This document shows, one piece after another, positions 22,441 through 34,067 of a DNA stretch of 64,000 nt. The stretch is from contig CM049316.1 of assembly GCA_026874595.1 (NCBI GenBank), positions 73,377,176 through 73,441,175 on the forward strand, given 5' to 3'. The stretch comes from Sipunculus nudus (taxonomy: Eukaryota; Annelida; Sipuncula; Golfingiida; Sipunculidae). The notes beneath the pieces were generated by a model, which saw nothing but the letters and a program-made list of their open reading frames with translations, was not told the origin of the DNA and searched no databases. The translations under genes were made by a program, and so were the position numbers. Position 1 is the first letter of the stretch. The number at the start of each line of letters is the position of its first letter.

Positions 22441-23131
22441 TAGGGCAAGATGTGGACACTCCACCGGACATCAGAATCTCAGATTACCAGCTCGAAGTTG
22501 TACACGACTTTGTCAGCCTCGGATAAACGACGCCCTCTCTCTTGAGACAGAACTGAACAAGCGTATTGGGAAGGCAGCCACCGTCATGTCCAGGCTGGCC
22601 AAGAGAGTGTGAAACAACAGCAAGCTGACAGAACACACCATGATCCAGGTCTATTGACCTGCGTTGTAAGCACTATGCTGTATGGCCGTGAGGCATGCCC
22701 ACTACACGCCAGACAGGAGCACAAGCTAAAAGCCTTCAACATGCGCTGTCCCCGCCGCATCCTGGACATCAGCTGGCAGGATAAAGTGCCAAACAGCGCA
22801 GTCATAAAGAGAGCAGAAATCCCCAACATGTACACCATACTCAGACAAAGACGAATGCGATGGCTCGTTGTGAGAATGGACGACGATGGAATCCCCAAAG
22901 ATCTCCTTTACGGTGAAATGGTATATGGAACATGCCCTACAGGTAAACCCCTAATGCTACAAAGATGTACGCAAGAGAGCCCTAAGGCCATGGGCATCGA
23001 ACTGAACAATTGAGAAGCCAGCGCCTCAGAACGAACAACCTGAAGGCACAGTACAGGAAGGCCCACCAAGTTCGAAGAGACCCTAGCTCAGCAATCCAAA
23101 GCCAAGAGACAGTAGAAAGCCAGATGCATAG
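22441..23131 (+). mobile_element. LINE 3' end, first long tandem copy
   Basis: Plus-strand C-terminal LINE coding in two frames: DALSLETELNKRIGKAATVM (22520-22590), then LLTCVVSTMLYGREACPLHA, MRCPRRILDISWQDKVPNSA, then RMDDDGIPKDLLYGEMVYGT and a basic tail. It ends 'gatgcatag'. This region lies downstream of RT in the same LINE family as the decayed copy at 1-990. Bases 22589-23131 form the first 543-bp unit of a tandem duplication. Confidence 0.8.
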
Positions 23132-23753
23132 TCCAGGCTGGCCAAGAGAGTGTGAAACAACAGCAAGCTGACAGAACACACCAAGAGACAGTAGAAAGCC
23201 AGATGCATAGTCCAGGCTGGCCAAGAGAGTGTGAAACAACAGCAAGCTGACAGAACACACCATGATCCAGGTCTATTGACCTGCGTTGTAAGCACATTGC
23301 TGTATGGCCGTGAGGCATGCCCACTACACGCCAGACAGGAGCACAAGCTAAATGCCTTCAACATGCGCTGTTCCCGCCGCATCCTGGACATCAGCTGGCA
23401 GGATAAAGTGCCAAACACCGCTGTCATAAAGTGAGCAGAAATCCCCAACATGTACGCCATACTCAGACAAAGACGAATGCGATGGCTCGTTGTGAGAATG
23501 GACGACGATGGAATCCCCAAAGATCTCCTTTACGGTGAAATGGTATATGGAACATGCCCCACAGGTAAACCCCTTATGCTACAAAGATGTACGCAAGAGA
23601 GCCCTAAGGCCATGGGCATCGAACTGAACAATTGAGAAGCCAGCGCCTCAGAACGAACAACCTGAAGGCACAATACAGGAAGGCCCACCAAGTTCGAAGA
23701 GACCCTAGCTCAGCAATCCAAAGCCAAGAGACAGTAGAAAGCCAGATGCATAG
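22589..23753 (+). repeat. Tandem duplication of the LINE 3' end: units of 543, 79 and 543 bp
   Basis: The sequence 'tccaggctggccaagagagt' starts units at 22589, 23132 and 23211, and each unit ends 'gatgcatag'. The first and third units are 543 bp and differ at about ten places by eye (about 2 percent). The middle one is 79 bp and keeps only the first ~51 and last ~28 bp, so it is an internally deleted copy. The third unit has an in-frame TGA where the first has AGA (about 23432). The DIRS element begins immediately after the third unit. Confidence 0.9.
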
Positions 23754-23959
23754 CCCCCCCCCCCCCTCCCCCATTTCCTCCCTGTTAATGGTGGTTTTGT
23801 TAGTAAACTGTTGTGAGCTTTTCTGTATCAATGAGAATTTCTCTGTTAAAGTTTATACGCCAGAGTAAGCCAACCGAAAATTTTCCCTTATTGGGCCTAT
23901 TATCCCCATCCCGCCTCACTCCCGTGTATCTAGGTTACACTTCCGTTTCCTGTAATCAC
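23754..23959. repeat. DIRS inverted terminal repeat, 3' end of the element
   Basis: Bases 23811-23959 ('ttgtgagcttttctgtatca' to 'tttcctgtaatcac') are the inverted counterpart of 29079-29247, with a handful of differences. The outer 57 bp, C-run included (23754-23810), have no match in the other terminal repeat but are copied, inverted, in the internal complementary region at 24006-24069. Confidence 0.9.
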
Positions 23960-24005
23960 TTTATCAATGATGTACGGAAGAGAACTGGGAGGGAGAGCTG
24001 TTTGT

Positions 24006-24114
24006 AATACAGAAAAGCTTTACTAACAAAACCACCATTCACAGGGAGGGAATGGGGGGGGGGGGGGGGTTATTACGTAAACATAATTGTGAGCTGTTTC
24101 TGTATTAATAAGAA
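24006..24114. repeat. DIRS internal complementary region
   Basis: Left part 'acagaaaagctttactaaca...ccaccattcacagggaggg' plus a G-run is the reverse complement of the outer left end (23754-23830). Right part 'ttattacgtaaacataattg' onward is the reverse complement of the outer right end (29205-29247). The two are joined at 24069/24070, so the join represents a circle junction of the two termini. Confidence 0.88.
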
Positions 24115-24301
24115 TAAAGCAGATAAACCTTGGGGAGAGGATACCAACCTCGAATCAGCGGGAATGAGAAGAACGTCACTGGAGCGAAGGCGGAGGTGAA
24201 GACGTAGTCGCAGGAACTGAAGAGGACTGTGTAGACGACCTGGAGAATGTGATGACTTCACCCGCAGCGACAACAGGGCCCAAGGTGTAAAGGCCCGATT
24301 C

Positions 24302-25420
24302 TTACAGATTGACATCACGCAGATAAAACCGGGTGAAGGTGGATTGGGATTTCCAAAAACCTTTCTTAACAAGTTGGTTAGGTGAAATCCCATATAAATG
24401 GGCGAAGGAGGTATAGATTGCCCGGACGTCATGAGCTTTGACTTGAAGTTGCTCCAAGGTCGAAGGGGAAGCAGATTCATATGCAGACACGATAGTAGCT
24501 TTGAGCCATGGACTGATGGTGATAGAGCTAATTTCTTTTTGAGAAGTAGTGATTTTCGTGGAAATTAACTTCTTGCGCCCCCCCCCCCCCCTGAATAGAA
24601 CTGGTAGCTTTAAGATAATAACGTAATGCACGTACCGGGCAATTAGTGGCCCCAAACCGGTACTGGCCGTTAGGGAGGGCCGGAACATGCCAACAAGGCA
24701 ACGGAGGATCATCAAAATTTTGATTCTTCTTATAGAAATCAGGAGGGAAGTGTAAGGTGGCTGACGAACCGTCGGCCGCAATTTGCGTGAATTTCGAATG
24801 GGCCACTAGGGCATGAAGCTCAGAGCGGCGATCTGCAGACGCAAGAGCAAGGAGGAAAAAGTTTTCCAAGACAAATGGAGAAGATGCGCCGAACGAAGAG
24901 GCTCATAAGGGGGTCCGCAGAGGTGTTGACAAACACCATCCAGGCACCAGGAAGGAGCGATGTAGCAAGGACGAGAGGAGCGGGCATGTACCCCCTTGAG
25001 AAAATCTGTCACCAGGGGATGGTGGAGGACACGATCATGACCAAGCGGACGGAGGACTGACAGAAGGGCGGCACGATAGCCACGGAGAGACGGATATGAT
25101 AAGTGTTTGACCTGAAATGAATAAATGAAGAAATCCAAGACTGCCAAAATCAACGAATCTAAAGGAGAGATTCCGTGTTCATCCGCCCATCTGGAGAAGA
25201 TGATCCACCTGGAGTCATAGATGCGGTTCAAAGACCGTCGACGGGGAGCCAAGGCAAGGAGAGCAGCCAGGCTTGAAAGGCCTTGATCTTTGAGGCGTCT
25301 GATGAGAGTAGGCATGCGCATAGAGGGTATGACCAAAACGGACGACGAGATTGGGGGAACGACGGGATATTGATCCAGAGTGGCAGAAGAAGCGGCGGCC
25401 GGGACAGAAACAATAGCCAC
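24302..25420 (-). pseudogene. Tyrosine recombinase of the DIRS element
   Basis: Three overlapping minus-strand open stretches. The N-terminal core-binding part is 25420-24806 (IIFSRWADEHGISPLDSLIL, YPSLRGYRAALLSVL). Next is the catalytic Arg in ASADRRSELHAL (24869-24528 frame). Last are HDVRAIYTSFAHLYG (HxxR), GFWKSQSTFTRFYLRDV with the Trp and the nucleophilic Tyr, and the stop at 24302. All catalytic residues can be seen, but frames change near 24830 and at the C-run 24578-24591. This enzyme would integrate a circular DNA by recombination. Because one break lies in a homopolymer, a sequencing or assembly error is possible there. Confidence 0.88.
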
Positions 25421-27058
25421 AGGGGAAACTAAGGGGAGCGGCCGTAAACGGGTGTGACCAGATGGGCGCTGGGGTGTCTCGGAGATCGTCGCGAGGGTGA
25501 CGTAGCCGTGTCACAGAAGGAACGACGGCTGGAGGGGATGAAAAATCGAACAGATCAATTACCGGGCACCTGAGGTGAAAGAATAGATACTGAAGGACAG
25601 TAAGGGGAAGTATAACCGTCGGAGTTGGAGAGACAGGGCAACAGGAGAGGGCGTCAGTAAGAATGTTTGAGACGCCTGAAAGATGACACGCGCGGAGCGA
25701 GGCCCTTAATGTCATACAACGACCGAACAGAAGGTAGGTCTCCCAAAGAAGTGAGGGAGACTGAGTACCGCCCAGCTTGTTTATATATGCCACGACCGTG
25801 ATGTTGTCTGTCATGATTAGGATATGACGGCCTAGTAAGCGGTGGGACCAATGGGAGATGGCACGATGGACGGCGCAGAGTTCGAGCACATTGATGTGAA
25901 GTAATCGTTCTGAGGGGGAACAGATGCCTGAGGCCCTGAGATCAGCCATATGGGCACCCCAACCGAGGAGAGACGCGTCGGTGAAGGTCGTGCAATTGAT
26001 TTCCTGAGAGAAAGGAATGCCCTGAAGGAGGAAGGAAAGATCTAGCCAGGGACCAAGAACCTTCCAGCCAGGTGAGGTGAAACAGAAGGACCGTGGGGGG
26101 AACCGAACATACGCTGAGGCCCCAATTGCGAAAGAGCGACTGAACCGGACGGAGATAGAGAGGACCAAACAGAAGGAAAGTAGCTGCCTAGTTGAAAGCG
26201 CCGTGCACAAAAGTCTATCCGGCGAGACGTGAGAAAGGAACTGATTCCCGCCCTAAGCTGGAGAGCAAAGTCACGCAGGAGAGACGCCGTCCCAGACGCG
26301 AAATTGAGGACAACGACCAGAAACTGAATGGACTGGGTGGGAGTAAGTTGCGATTTATCGTCATTGACAAGAAACCCGAGGGTCCGTAACAAAAAGAGAA
26401 CCTGAGTCCTGTGGTGGTTCAAGAGAGAGCGATCGGCCACATGGACAAGCCAATCGTCAAGATATGGGAGAATCGAGATGCCCTGCGAGCGGGGGTGAGT
26501 GGTGACCGTGTGGACGAGCATCCTAAAAATCCAGGGGGCCACATAAATTCCGAACGGAAGAGCACAGAATTGAAAAACGCGGTTCTCGTAGGCGAACCGA
26601 AGAAACTGTTGTGACTACAGATGGATTGGCACGTGAAAATACGCATCCATGAGGTCAATTTTCATTGGATAATCGGATAATGCGGAGGACCACATGAATA
26701 TTGAACATCCTAAAGGGAGGCGGGGCTATGAACGAATTGAGCCGCTTGAGATCTATGATGGGGTGCCTCTTTCCGTGTGGTTTGAGAACAAGAAAGAGAC
26801 GAGAGTAAAACCCCCGTTTGAAGGGGGAACCTCGAGAATAGCCCTTTTGTCCAACATAGACTGGATGGCTTCCTCTAATGCTAGCCGTTTTACTGGATCC
26901 GGAGGAGGTGGAGTGAAAAACGGATGCACTGTGAGAGGTGGGGTGTGTAAAAATGTAATACGGAACCCGAATTTGATCGTGCTTAGAATCAACTGGTGCA
27001 AAGTGATGGCCGCCAAAGCGGGATAATGGGCGCTTAAGCGAGCGCCAACCAAAACCAA
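25421..27058 (-). pseudogene. Reverse transcriptase and RNase H of the DIRS element
   Basis: The RT start lies at 27058-26753 (LALEEAIQSMLDKRAILEVP). The catalytic box ILPYLDDWLVHV lies at about 26445-26480 within 26542-26042, and the 26750-26545 stretch between them contains stops. RNase H is at about 26000-25640: FTDASLLGWGAHM (Asp), LHINVLELCAVH (Glu), IMTDNITVVAYINKLGGT (Asp) and SNILTDALSC (Asp). The RH core is open across all four acidic positions. A recognisable DAM-like methylase, seen in some DIRS elements, was not found after it; that region overlaps the start of the recombinase. Confidence 0.88.
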
Positions 27059-27062
27059 AGAG

Positions 27063-28951
27063 TCATTTCTTGGTAGAACCTCGGCGAGTGGATTTGCCTC
27101 GAAAAGATTGGGACCGGCCGGAAAGGGAGGACGGCCGGGAAGCGGGAGCAGGCACCCAATGAGGAACTGAGGGGGCCGAAGCGGTCGGGCGAGTCCTAGG
27201 AATACAGAAGGGCTGGTGAGAGGCAGGAGGCGCCGAACAGAGGCGGGCCTGCCGATCGGAACGTTCTAAGGCACACTCGAAAAGTGGCCGCAGATGACCA
27301 CCAAAAAGCAGTGAACCCTTAAAGGGCTGAGTATACAGTTCAGATAACTCAGCCTGCGTCAGCTCAGGCTTGAGAGAACCTAAGGACTTCAAACAAGCAG
27401 AACGGCGAAGGAGAATACAATTTTCCACTAAACACCAAATGACATGTTGCAGCTCCACACAATCATGTGCAGAGGCCTGCCAGATATCGTTGACAGGGGT
27501 AGGAGCGGTAAAGACTGCGAGGAGACTGGTGACAGTCTGCAAGTCATTGATAATCCCCGCCCCCTGACGGCCCAGCCCTTCTAAATCAGTAGGCTGGTGA
27601 TCCAACACGTGTGCAGATGGCGAAAAAAGGGATTTACCATCCGCAAAGGGCTGATCAACGCCGGATTCCAGGTGCACAGGCAAGGAAGGCACCACCGGCA
27701 GGGCCGGGGAAGGGACCAAACGGTCAAAACAGGTCGCCCAGTAGCCATGAGGTGACCAGAGAACTGGTAGACAAAGAGTTAGAGGACCCAGGAGGAACCG
27801 GGGCTCCCGAAGAAGTAGAAATAGAGGCGTTGACTGCTACATGATGTTCTTGCAACAGGTCCACCGTTCTTTCAGTAAACTCCTAACAAACCGGCGGGGC
27901 GGATGTAGGAGACTGGCCAGATTCAAATAGAATCCGGTCGCAGTGGCAGAAGTTGGGCGAGGCTGCAGCCGTTGGAACGCAGGGCCGGCCGGCTGTAACT
28001 CCTGAATTGACCTGGCCACAAGGTCAAGGAGGGCCAACTTCCTAGCATGCCAGGCCTGGCGCTGGAGCCCGACCTCTGATCACTGGTCAGTAACCAGGGC
28101 AGGATCCACAGCCGAAACAGAAGCTGTAGAAGCCGGAGAACCCTGGGAATCGGGAGCCAAAGAATCCCCTGCAGCAGTGACCGGTGTAGGCTGCAAGAAA
28201 GAAGCAGATGGCCGGCCAGAGGCAGGAACCACCCGAGGAACCACAGGCAAGGGGGCTTTAGGCAGAACAGCAACCGGAGGAGGCTGGAATAAAGTAACAG
28301 ACGGGCGGCTGGGAACAGTAACAGCAGGACGCCTATCCGGTGGTCTTGCAGCAACAGCAACCTGTGGGAGCTGAAATGAAGCAGATGGAGGGCTGGAAAC
28401 AGTGCCGGTAATACGTACCTCATCCTGGTTAAGAACAGCAGAACCCAGCGGGGCAGGACTGGTCTAGACAAATTGTCTAGATCCGACATTAAGGAAGAAC
28501 AAAACCGGGAGAGTTTGCTTAATATATCATAAGCGGAAGACGGTCTCGACTGACCAGCTGAGGGAACAGCCAAAGTCTTCCGTTTACGGGAAATAGACAA
28601 TAATGATTAGATAGTAGAAACAATAGGAGTTGTAACACTACACGGATGAACAGAAGGGGAGCATTACACAGGTGGGTTGCAGTCACCTAAGGTAGGATCC
28701 CCCCCCCTCTCCCCCGGACTGACAGGGGCACCAGACAAAGGAACCGTGGAAGGAGAAACCCCTAGAACGGGGGAGTGGGACCAAGCATTGATCATGGCCC
28801 AATTATCCGAGGACCAAGTCTGACAAGAAAAACAAGGGTCGGCCGGACCATGGCAAGTGTCGTTTTGAGAACTGCACAAGAAACAAGAAGGGTGAGAATC
28901 CCAGGCAGGGATTATGGAACTACAAGTGGAACAATAAAAGGGGTTCTCCAT
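27063..28951 (-). pseudogene. gag-like ORF of the DIRS element, broken
   Basis: The ATG at 28951 opens a Cys/His-rich N-terminus (CSTCSSIIPAWDSHPSCFLC, then CHGPADPCFSC), typical of the zinc-binding start of DIRS/Ngaro gag proteins. The frame stops at 28664. A basic segment follows (28600, MSISRKRKTLAVPSAGQSRP), then a Pro/Ser/Val-rich stretch with roughly 75-bp internal repeats in another frame (28430-28090), and a final open part at 27719-27063. The protein should package the element RNA. At least three lesions interrupt it. The start codon lies about 130 bp inside the right terminal repeat. Confidence 0.75.
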
Positions 28952-29078
28952 GGCGGGAAGGGAAAAAGAATCACTACTTACAGTTCAGTTGGCAAACCCG
29001 ACTGTACAAACCAAAACAGTGGACGAAACTCGCAGAGCGTGTTTACATGTCCATCATGGCGGAACGCCAGAAGACAAT

Positions 29079-29247
29079 GTGATTACAGGAAACGGAAGTG
29101 TGACCTAGATACACAGGAGTGAGGTGGGATGGGCGATAATAGGCCCAATAAGGGAAAATTTTCGGTTGGCTTACTCTGGCGTATAAACTTGAACAGAGAA
29201 AATTCTCATTAATACAGAAACAGCTCACAATTATGTTTAAGTAATAA
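29079..29247. repeat. DIRS inverted terminal repeat, 5' end of the element
   Basis: Runs from 'gtgattacaggaaacggaag' to 'cacaattatgtttaagtaataa', the inverse of the left repeat. The end at 29247 is set by the join in the internal complementary region, where 'ttattacgtaaacataattg' meets the G-run. Confidence 0.9.
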
Positions 29248-30326
29248 AACCGACAGGAAAGGATTCCCTGTGTACTCATTGTGGGAGAGAGAGAGTGGGT
29301 CTGTTTGTGTTTCTGTGTGTGTGAGAGAGAATGATCCTCTACCAGGAGTTGTTATATGAGTTAAGAAATTTTGTACTATTCTGAAAAAAAAAGTCTTGAG
29401 GCAAAGGCAAACCAATTAGGTATACTGTATGTCGTTTGTAGGTGTGACATTTTGACTGCTGATCAGTGGTAGAACCTCAGCCCTCTCACAAAAAATAACA
29501 ATACAAGGACAAAATAAACCATGCATATATTTTAATGCCAAAACAGTCAATAATAAAGTAGAGAGTGGTAAATGGTGCAAAATATCACATCTTAACATGG
29601 ACGGATGTATATAAAGGGAAGGACTGTACAAACCACTGCATCATCATTATCACTATCATCATCACAGTATTTGAAATATTTCTTACATAAGCACATGTAA
29701 ACTGATGAATTTCTAAGATATCTTAGATGTGGAATTGTGCATGTAAAACACTCATCTGCTAGATAAATGTTTAGATCACACAATGCTTACTTATAATAAA
29801 TTATCTGCATGTTGTATGTAAAATTAATATCATAACATTAAAGCATTATGAAATCTCTTCAGCAGTTTTACAGGAAAAGTAGTATGCATGTGTTTATAGT
29901 GTAATTTACAACTTATCAGGACTGATGAAATGAATGTGTTAAAAATACAGTACTTTAAATAGTTCTGACCTGGAGTAGTGTTTCTGCTACATTTTATAAT
30001 ATTATTATAATTTGCCAACAGGTCCAACCACACATGGTTAGCAAAGAAAGATGCTCTAAATGCAAACTGTGTTTACTAACTGTCCACTGTTCTTTAACCA
30101 ATCATATGATGCAAATCAAGATATGAATTTTTAAGGAAGGCTTTTTATCAAATATCAATGGAAATCCATCATATAAAAAAAAACACTTTTCTTCAGAAAC
30201 AGCAATAATGTAACAAGTTCTGCACGATATGTTATCTGCAGTTGTCTTCAGCCCTACACCATGTGAAAACAGAACTTCTGCCAGCACTGCATGGCTAATA
30301 CTTGTAGATCTCTCTTGTCTCTCTTA
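29248..30326. other. Region between the DIRS element and HYDIN
   Basis: AT-rich, with a short (GA)n at 29285-29296 and ATC repeats near 29638-29665. The part next to 30326 should be HYDIN 3' UTR. No gene recognised. Confidence 0.5.
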
Positions 30327-33300
30327 TTAAGGGGTTACACCTTTGAGGTAGTACACCCACTGTACATTGGAGGCGCCACCAGCAGATTTGGCACATGAAA
30401 CGATAAGCTTGCCCATCACAGCAGCTTTGGATCCAGAATCATTGCCGTCAAAACCAACAACAACTCGATGATCTTTGTGAGCTCTGATGTTGTCACCAGG
30501 TTTAGTCACGTGGAACAGTGGGTTGTCGACCTGGAACGTGAAAGGTGTCGGATGTGGAAATACGTTACGGAATGTTATTGAGCTGGTGGACCCAGCTTTG
30601 ATAATGTAGGGCCCTTGCGGTTTTGGTGCCACACATGTTCCAAACAGTGGGAACGTGTAGTCACCGCCAACTTGTGAACTGACTACCAGTGTACCACGAG
30701 ATTCACCGATTCTTGAAGGTTCGTATGTGACCTCTATCATGACCTCTGTACCTGCAGGTGACCCTGGAGCTGCAGCAACGGTTTTATCCACGTGGAAATC
30801 ACTGTTGTCCACCTGGTGAAAAATAAAAAAAAAAATAAATTGTTACTGACAGAACATTTCATCATATATTTGTTAAACAATATCAAATTGAAAATTTTTA
30901 TGTATTAATGATACATGAGAAACACCAAACACTATAAACATTTGAAGCAAATTTAAAATAACTGCTTAAACTTTTATGTACATTAGTATCTGGCAACAAG
31001 CTGAGTTTAAAAAGTATAAACTTAACATTTTCAGATTAATAGGTATAAATAGATAACTTCAATGTATTTCTTACAATTAAATGAACATAACAGAGACTGT
31101 TTAATATTAATGAGTGGGTTAACCTCGGATGATAAAAGTGAGTCAGTCAGACAAATATTTGAATGAACAACATACATTAACTGAAAAATAAGTAAAAAAA
31201 TGCCAAACAAATGACAAATTTAACAATTTATGTGGATTTATTAAATTTATCAATACCTTGCAGGAGTAGTCAGTCTTTTGCTTAGCAAAGTTCAAGAAAC
31301 GAGCTGTCTGCATCTGCGTTGTGCCAAGACAGGTCCTGAAATGCAGCGCCCTCTCTGGTCCTGCTGGTGTAGCTTTGAGCTTGAGGTCATAGGTGTAAAG
31401 GCCAAGGTCATTACAAACTAACTCAATGCGACCTTCACTGGTTCCGACCTTGAGTGGCAGGTATTCAAGATTGAAGGCTCCCTAAAAATAAGAGCAGAGA
31501 ATTTTTTTTTAAATTTCATATGGTTTTATTTTATTTCACCCAAAATCATGTATGGGGATCATTTTTATATATTTGTATGTCAGACATAATGTTTACATGA
31601 AAGAAACAGCTAATGGTGGTGACACCTGTTGGAAGATGTGGGATATATCAGAAATACTAGCACTATCAATGAAGGTTCATTACACTCTAAAGACTATCCA
31701 TAACTTTGGTTTATAAATCATAAACACTGGCCCATGCAGAGCTTCTGCACTCTCTATACATAATACTGCGCCACCTACCGTAGACTCGGGTGGCACGTGG
31801 AGCTGTCCAGGCATCATGATTTCAGGATTGTTGCATGTTGCGGTAAAGTTCATCTGGTTACTGAGTGGGTTCTCAAGGGTTATCGTGTGCTGTACACTCT
31901 TTCGCACTGGTGTCGCTAACTCAATCTCTGCAATGGTTCCAGGTCGCGTTGCTCTGAACGTTACCTCGTAATACTGGTACTCCCAGGTCTGCTCATTTGT
32001 AAATACAACCTGAAAGAGTATTTGAATGGTTATTTAACAAAAAGATACAGCAAACTACAAACATCACCATCTTTGGAGGGAACATCGAGAATGGTTTAGT
32101 AACGAGTCAGCCACATGAGACATTCAGGAAATATTATGACATTCTTACTGAGTAATTGAGGAGTGGAATTAAAGTCTTCTGAACAGTAAATAAAACTACA
32201 GTCAGAACCTCTGCACTGACTGGTGATGGTTCTGGACACTATCCCTTGGCTATTGTGGAAAACAATTATTGTTCATCCAATTATAGGGGAAGACAATTAT
32301 CTAGAATATCAAAGACTTGTACTTAGTTGTTAACAAGGTTTTAATTATTTACAACAAAAAAAAAACATGAAATATATATGTTGTGGGGGGGAGGAAGCAT
32401 TATGGATCTAACCTTGAACTGTGATTGGCCCTCTCTGTGTGCGTAGAACGTAACTTTGTAGTCTCGTTTTGAGTTTCCTGGGACATCAATATATTCCAGA
32501 CCTGTGACTGTGGTTCCAGAGTCCAACTTGTCTGGCTTCATCAGATCAAACTTCACCTTAAACCTGAGAAACACAACTATATAGTAAATATTTTAGTGGT
32601 TCCAGTCTACCTAAGAACACAGTCAATATAATATTGCTAATTAATCACTAAGTATCTGTCACAATACTTAAATAAATATAGTGGTTTATCAGTTTTGCAT
32701 ATGAAGCAGTGATAGCTATCAGGAATGTTTATCAAAAGTCTATCACCAGGTTAGTGAGAAAAGACAACGCCATGTACTGTTACAGATGAAGACCAGTGGC
32801 TAGATCAAGCGCCCACTTGGACTATGGCTCGTTTTTTTAATCCCAGTACAGGATATTTGGGGTTTTTTTCCTAACTTCCTATTTCATGTGATTTAGTAGC
32901 CGTTTTACATATGTTCTTACCTCTGTGGTTTCTTCAGCCAGTTTGAGACTGTCAGGAGCTCACAGTAAGATGTCTTACACGGTATGTCACGCAGGATTTT
33001 TCCTGTTGGTTTTGGTGGGTCCGCTGTACCTGCCACATTAAACATCATTCCTGATCCATCAGGTACTGGGAAAAATACTGTACCCTGGAAAAGTACACAA
33101 TAAAGTTCAGAAACAGTCATCATAAAGCATACTCATATTTTACAGACCTGGGAATGTTTTCAGGCTTACAGTCTTAATTCTCATCATATTACAGTTCTCA
33201 CATCAGATCCCATGACTAGACAATTTTTTTGTATATTTTGACCTTTTGCAAACATTTATGAAATTAGCAGTAAATTAATTAACAAAGCTGTAAGAGGAAA

Positions 33301-34067
33301 GTCCCAATTTGGACAAAATATACCATGAAGAAATAAGCAAGGAAACCCTGGAGAAATGTAACACTTAAAATGGATAAGGGCATGATCAAGATTTTTATAG
33401 TAATTTTTTTATAATTGTACATTTAAGGTTTGACAAATGTCACAATTAACTGTCACTGGCTGTCTTTTTTTATCTATGCTAAAAAGATATATATAAAAAT
33501 ATCAGCGTTTCATTAAAATTCAAAGGAGCTGATCTGGATCAAGATAAGGATTACCAGTAAGATTATTTTTTTTTCAAAACTGGACATCCCTCTCCAAACA
33601 AAACAGAAAGAACTGCCAAAGCAGGGGCTGAAGTCTGGAGGAGGAGGAACTTGGTACTTTAAGAACCAGTTTAAATAAAATAAACAATGCCAATTCTTTA
33701 ACTAGTTTTACATCTTCTGCTTTGCTGGAATTATGCCCTAAGTGCTGTCCCATTTTGAATGTTGACAACTTACTGTATGTTTTTTGTTCTCCTGCGTCAT
33801 AACCAGAGGTTTGTAGGTAAGCTCGTACGACTTGGACTGTTGAGGCTCTACAACAAACGTCTCTGGGCCTGAGAAAAACTCTCCCTCGATCACCGGCCGT
33901 AGCTTCCACAACATGTTGGTGCGGTTAGAGATGTTGAGTTGTCGGGTTTCTTTCTGACGGACATGTGTGCTGAAGTGCACTACCTCCTTCACTGGGGGCA
34001 CTGTCACACACATTCCCGTCAGTGTAAACTTTAGGGGCTTGGAACCTTCTATCATGCACCTTAAGTT
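30327..34067 (-). other. HYDIN: HYDIN exon block 5 (exons 29-34) and C-terminus
   Basis: Exons: 34067-33774, 33084-32921, 32563-32413, 32009-31779, 31481-31257, 30812-30327. Modules include TGMCVTVPPVKEVVHFSTHV, LRDIPCKTSYCELLTVSNWL, TGLEYIDVPGNSKRDYKVTF, TVRKSVQ-type strand LATPVRKSVQHTITLENPLS, and in the last exon two ASH units (GTLVVSSQVGGDYTFPLFGT; FQVDNPLFHVTKPGDNIRAH). The protein ends SNVQWVYYLKGVTP. The final exon is the longest (486 bp), and the stop TAA lies at 30327-30329. Confidence 0.94.

Larger units (their letters stand above)
23754..29247 (-). mobile_element. DIRS-type tyrosine-recombinase retrotransposon, nearly complete, broken ORFs
   Basis: A 5.49-kb element read on the minus strand. 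Inverted terminal repeats (29079-29247 and 23811-23959, with an extra outer end 23754-23810) match over about 150 bp. An internal complementary region (24006-24114) fuses the reverse complements of the two outer ends, the layout known from DIRS elements, where it templates the circular intermediate. Between them, in order, are a gag-like ORF with a Cys/His-rich start, RT with YLDD, RNase H, and a tyrosine recombinase with the R, HxxR, W and Y residues. Recombinase-based integration makes no target duplication, and none is seen. Each ORF is split by frameshifts, some at homopolymers. The left end abuts the LINE tandem copy at 23753. Confidence 0.92.

Noticed and set aside
24875-28374. Several plus-strand frames with Arg/Glu/Gly-rich products
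   Set aside because: They are antisense shadows of the DIRS gag, RT and recombinase genes.
33574-33773. Minus-strand open sequence after the HYDIN exon 29 donor
   Set aside because: A consensus gtaagt at 33773 ends the exon, and the next exon continues the family pattern in phase.
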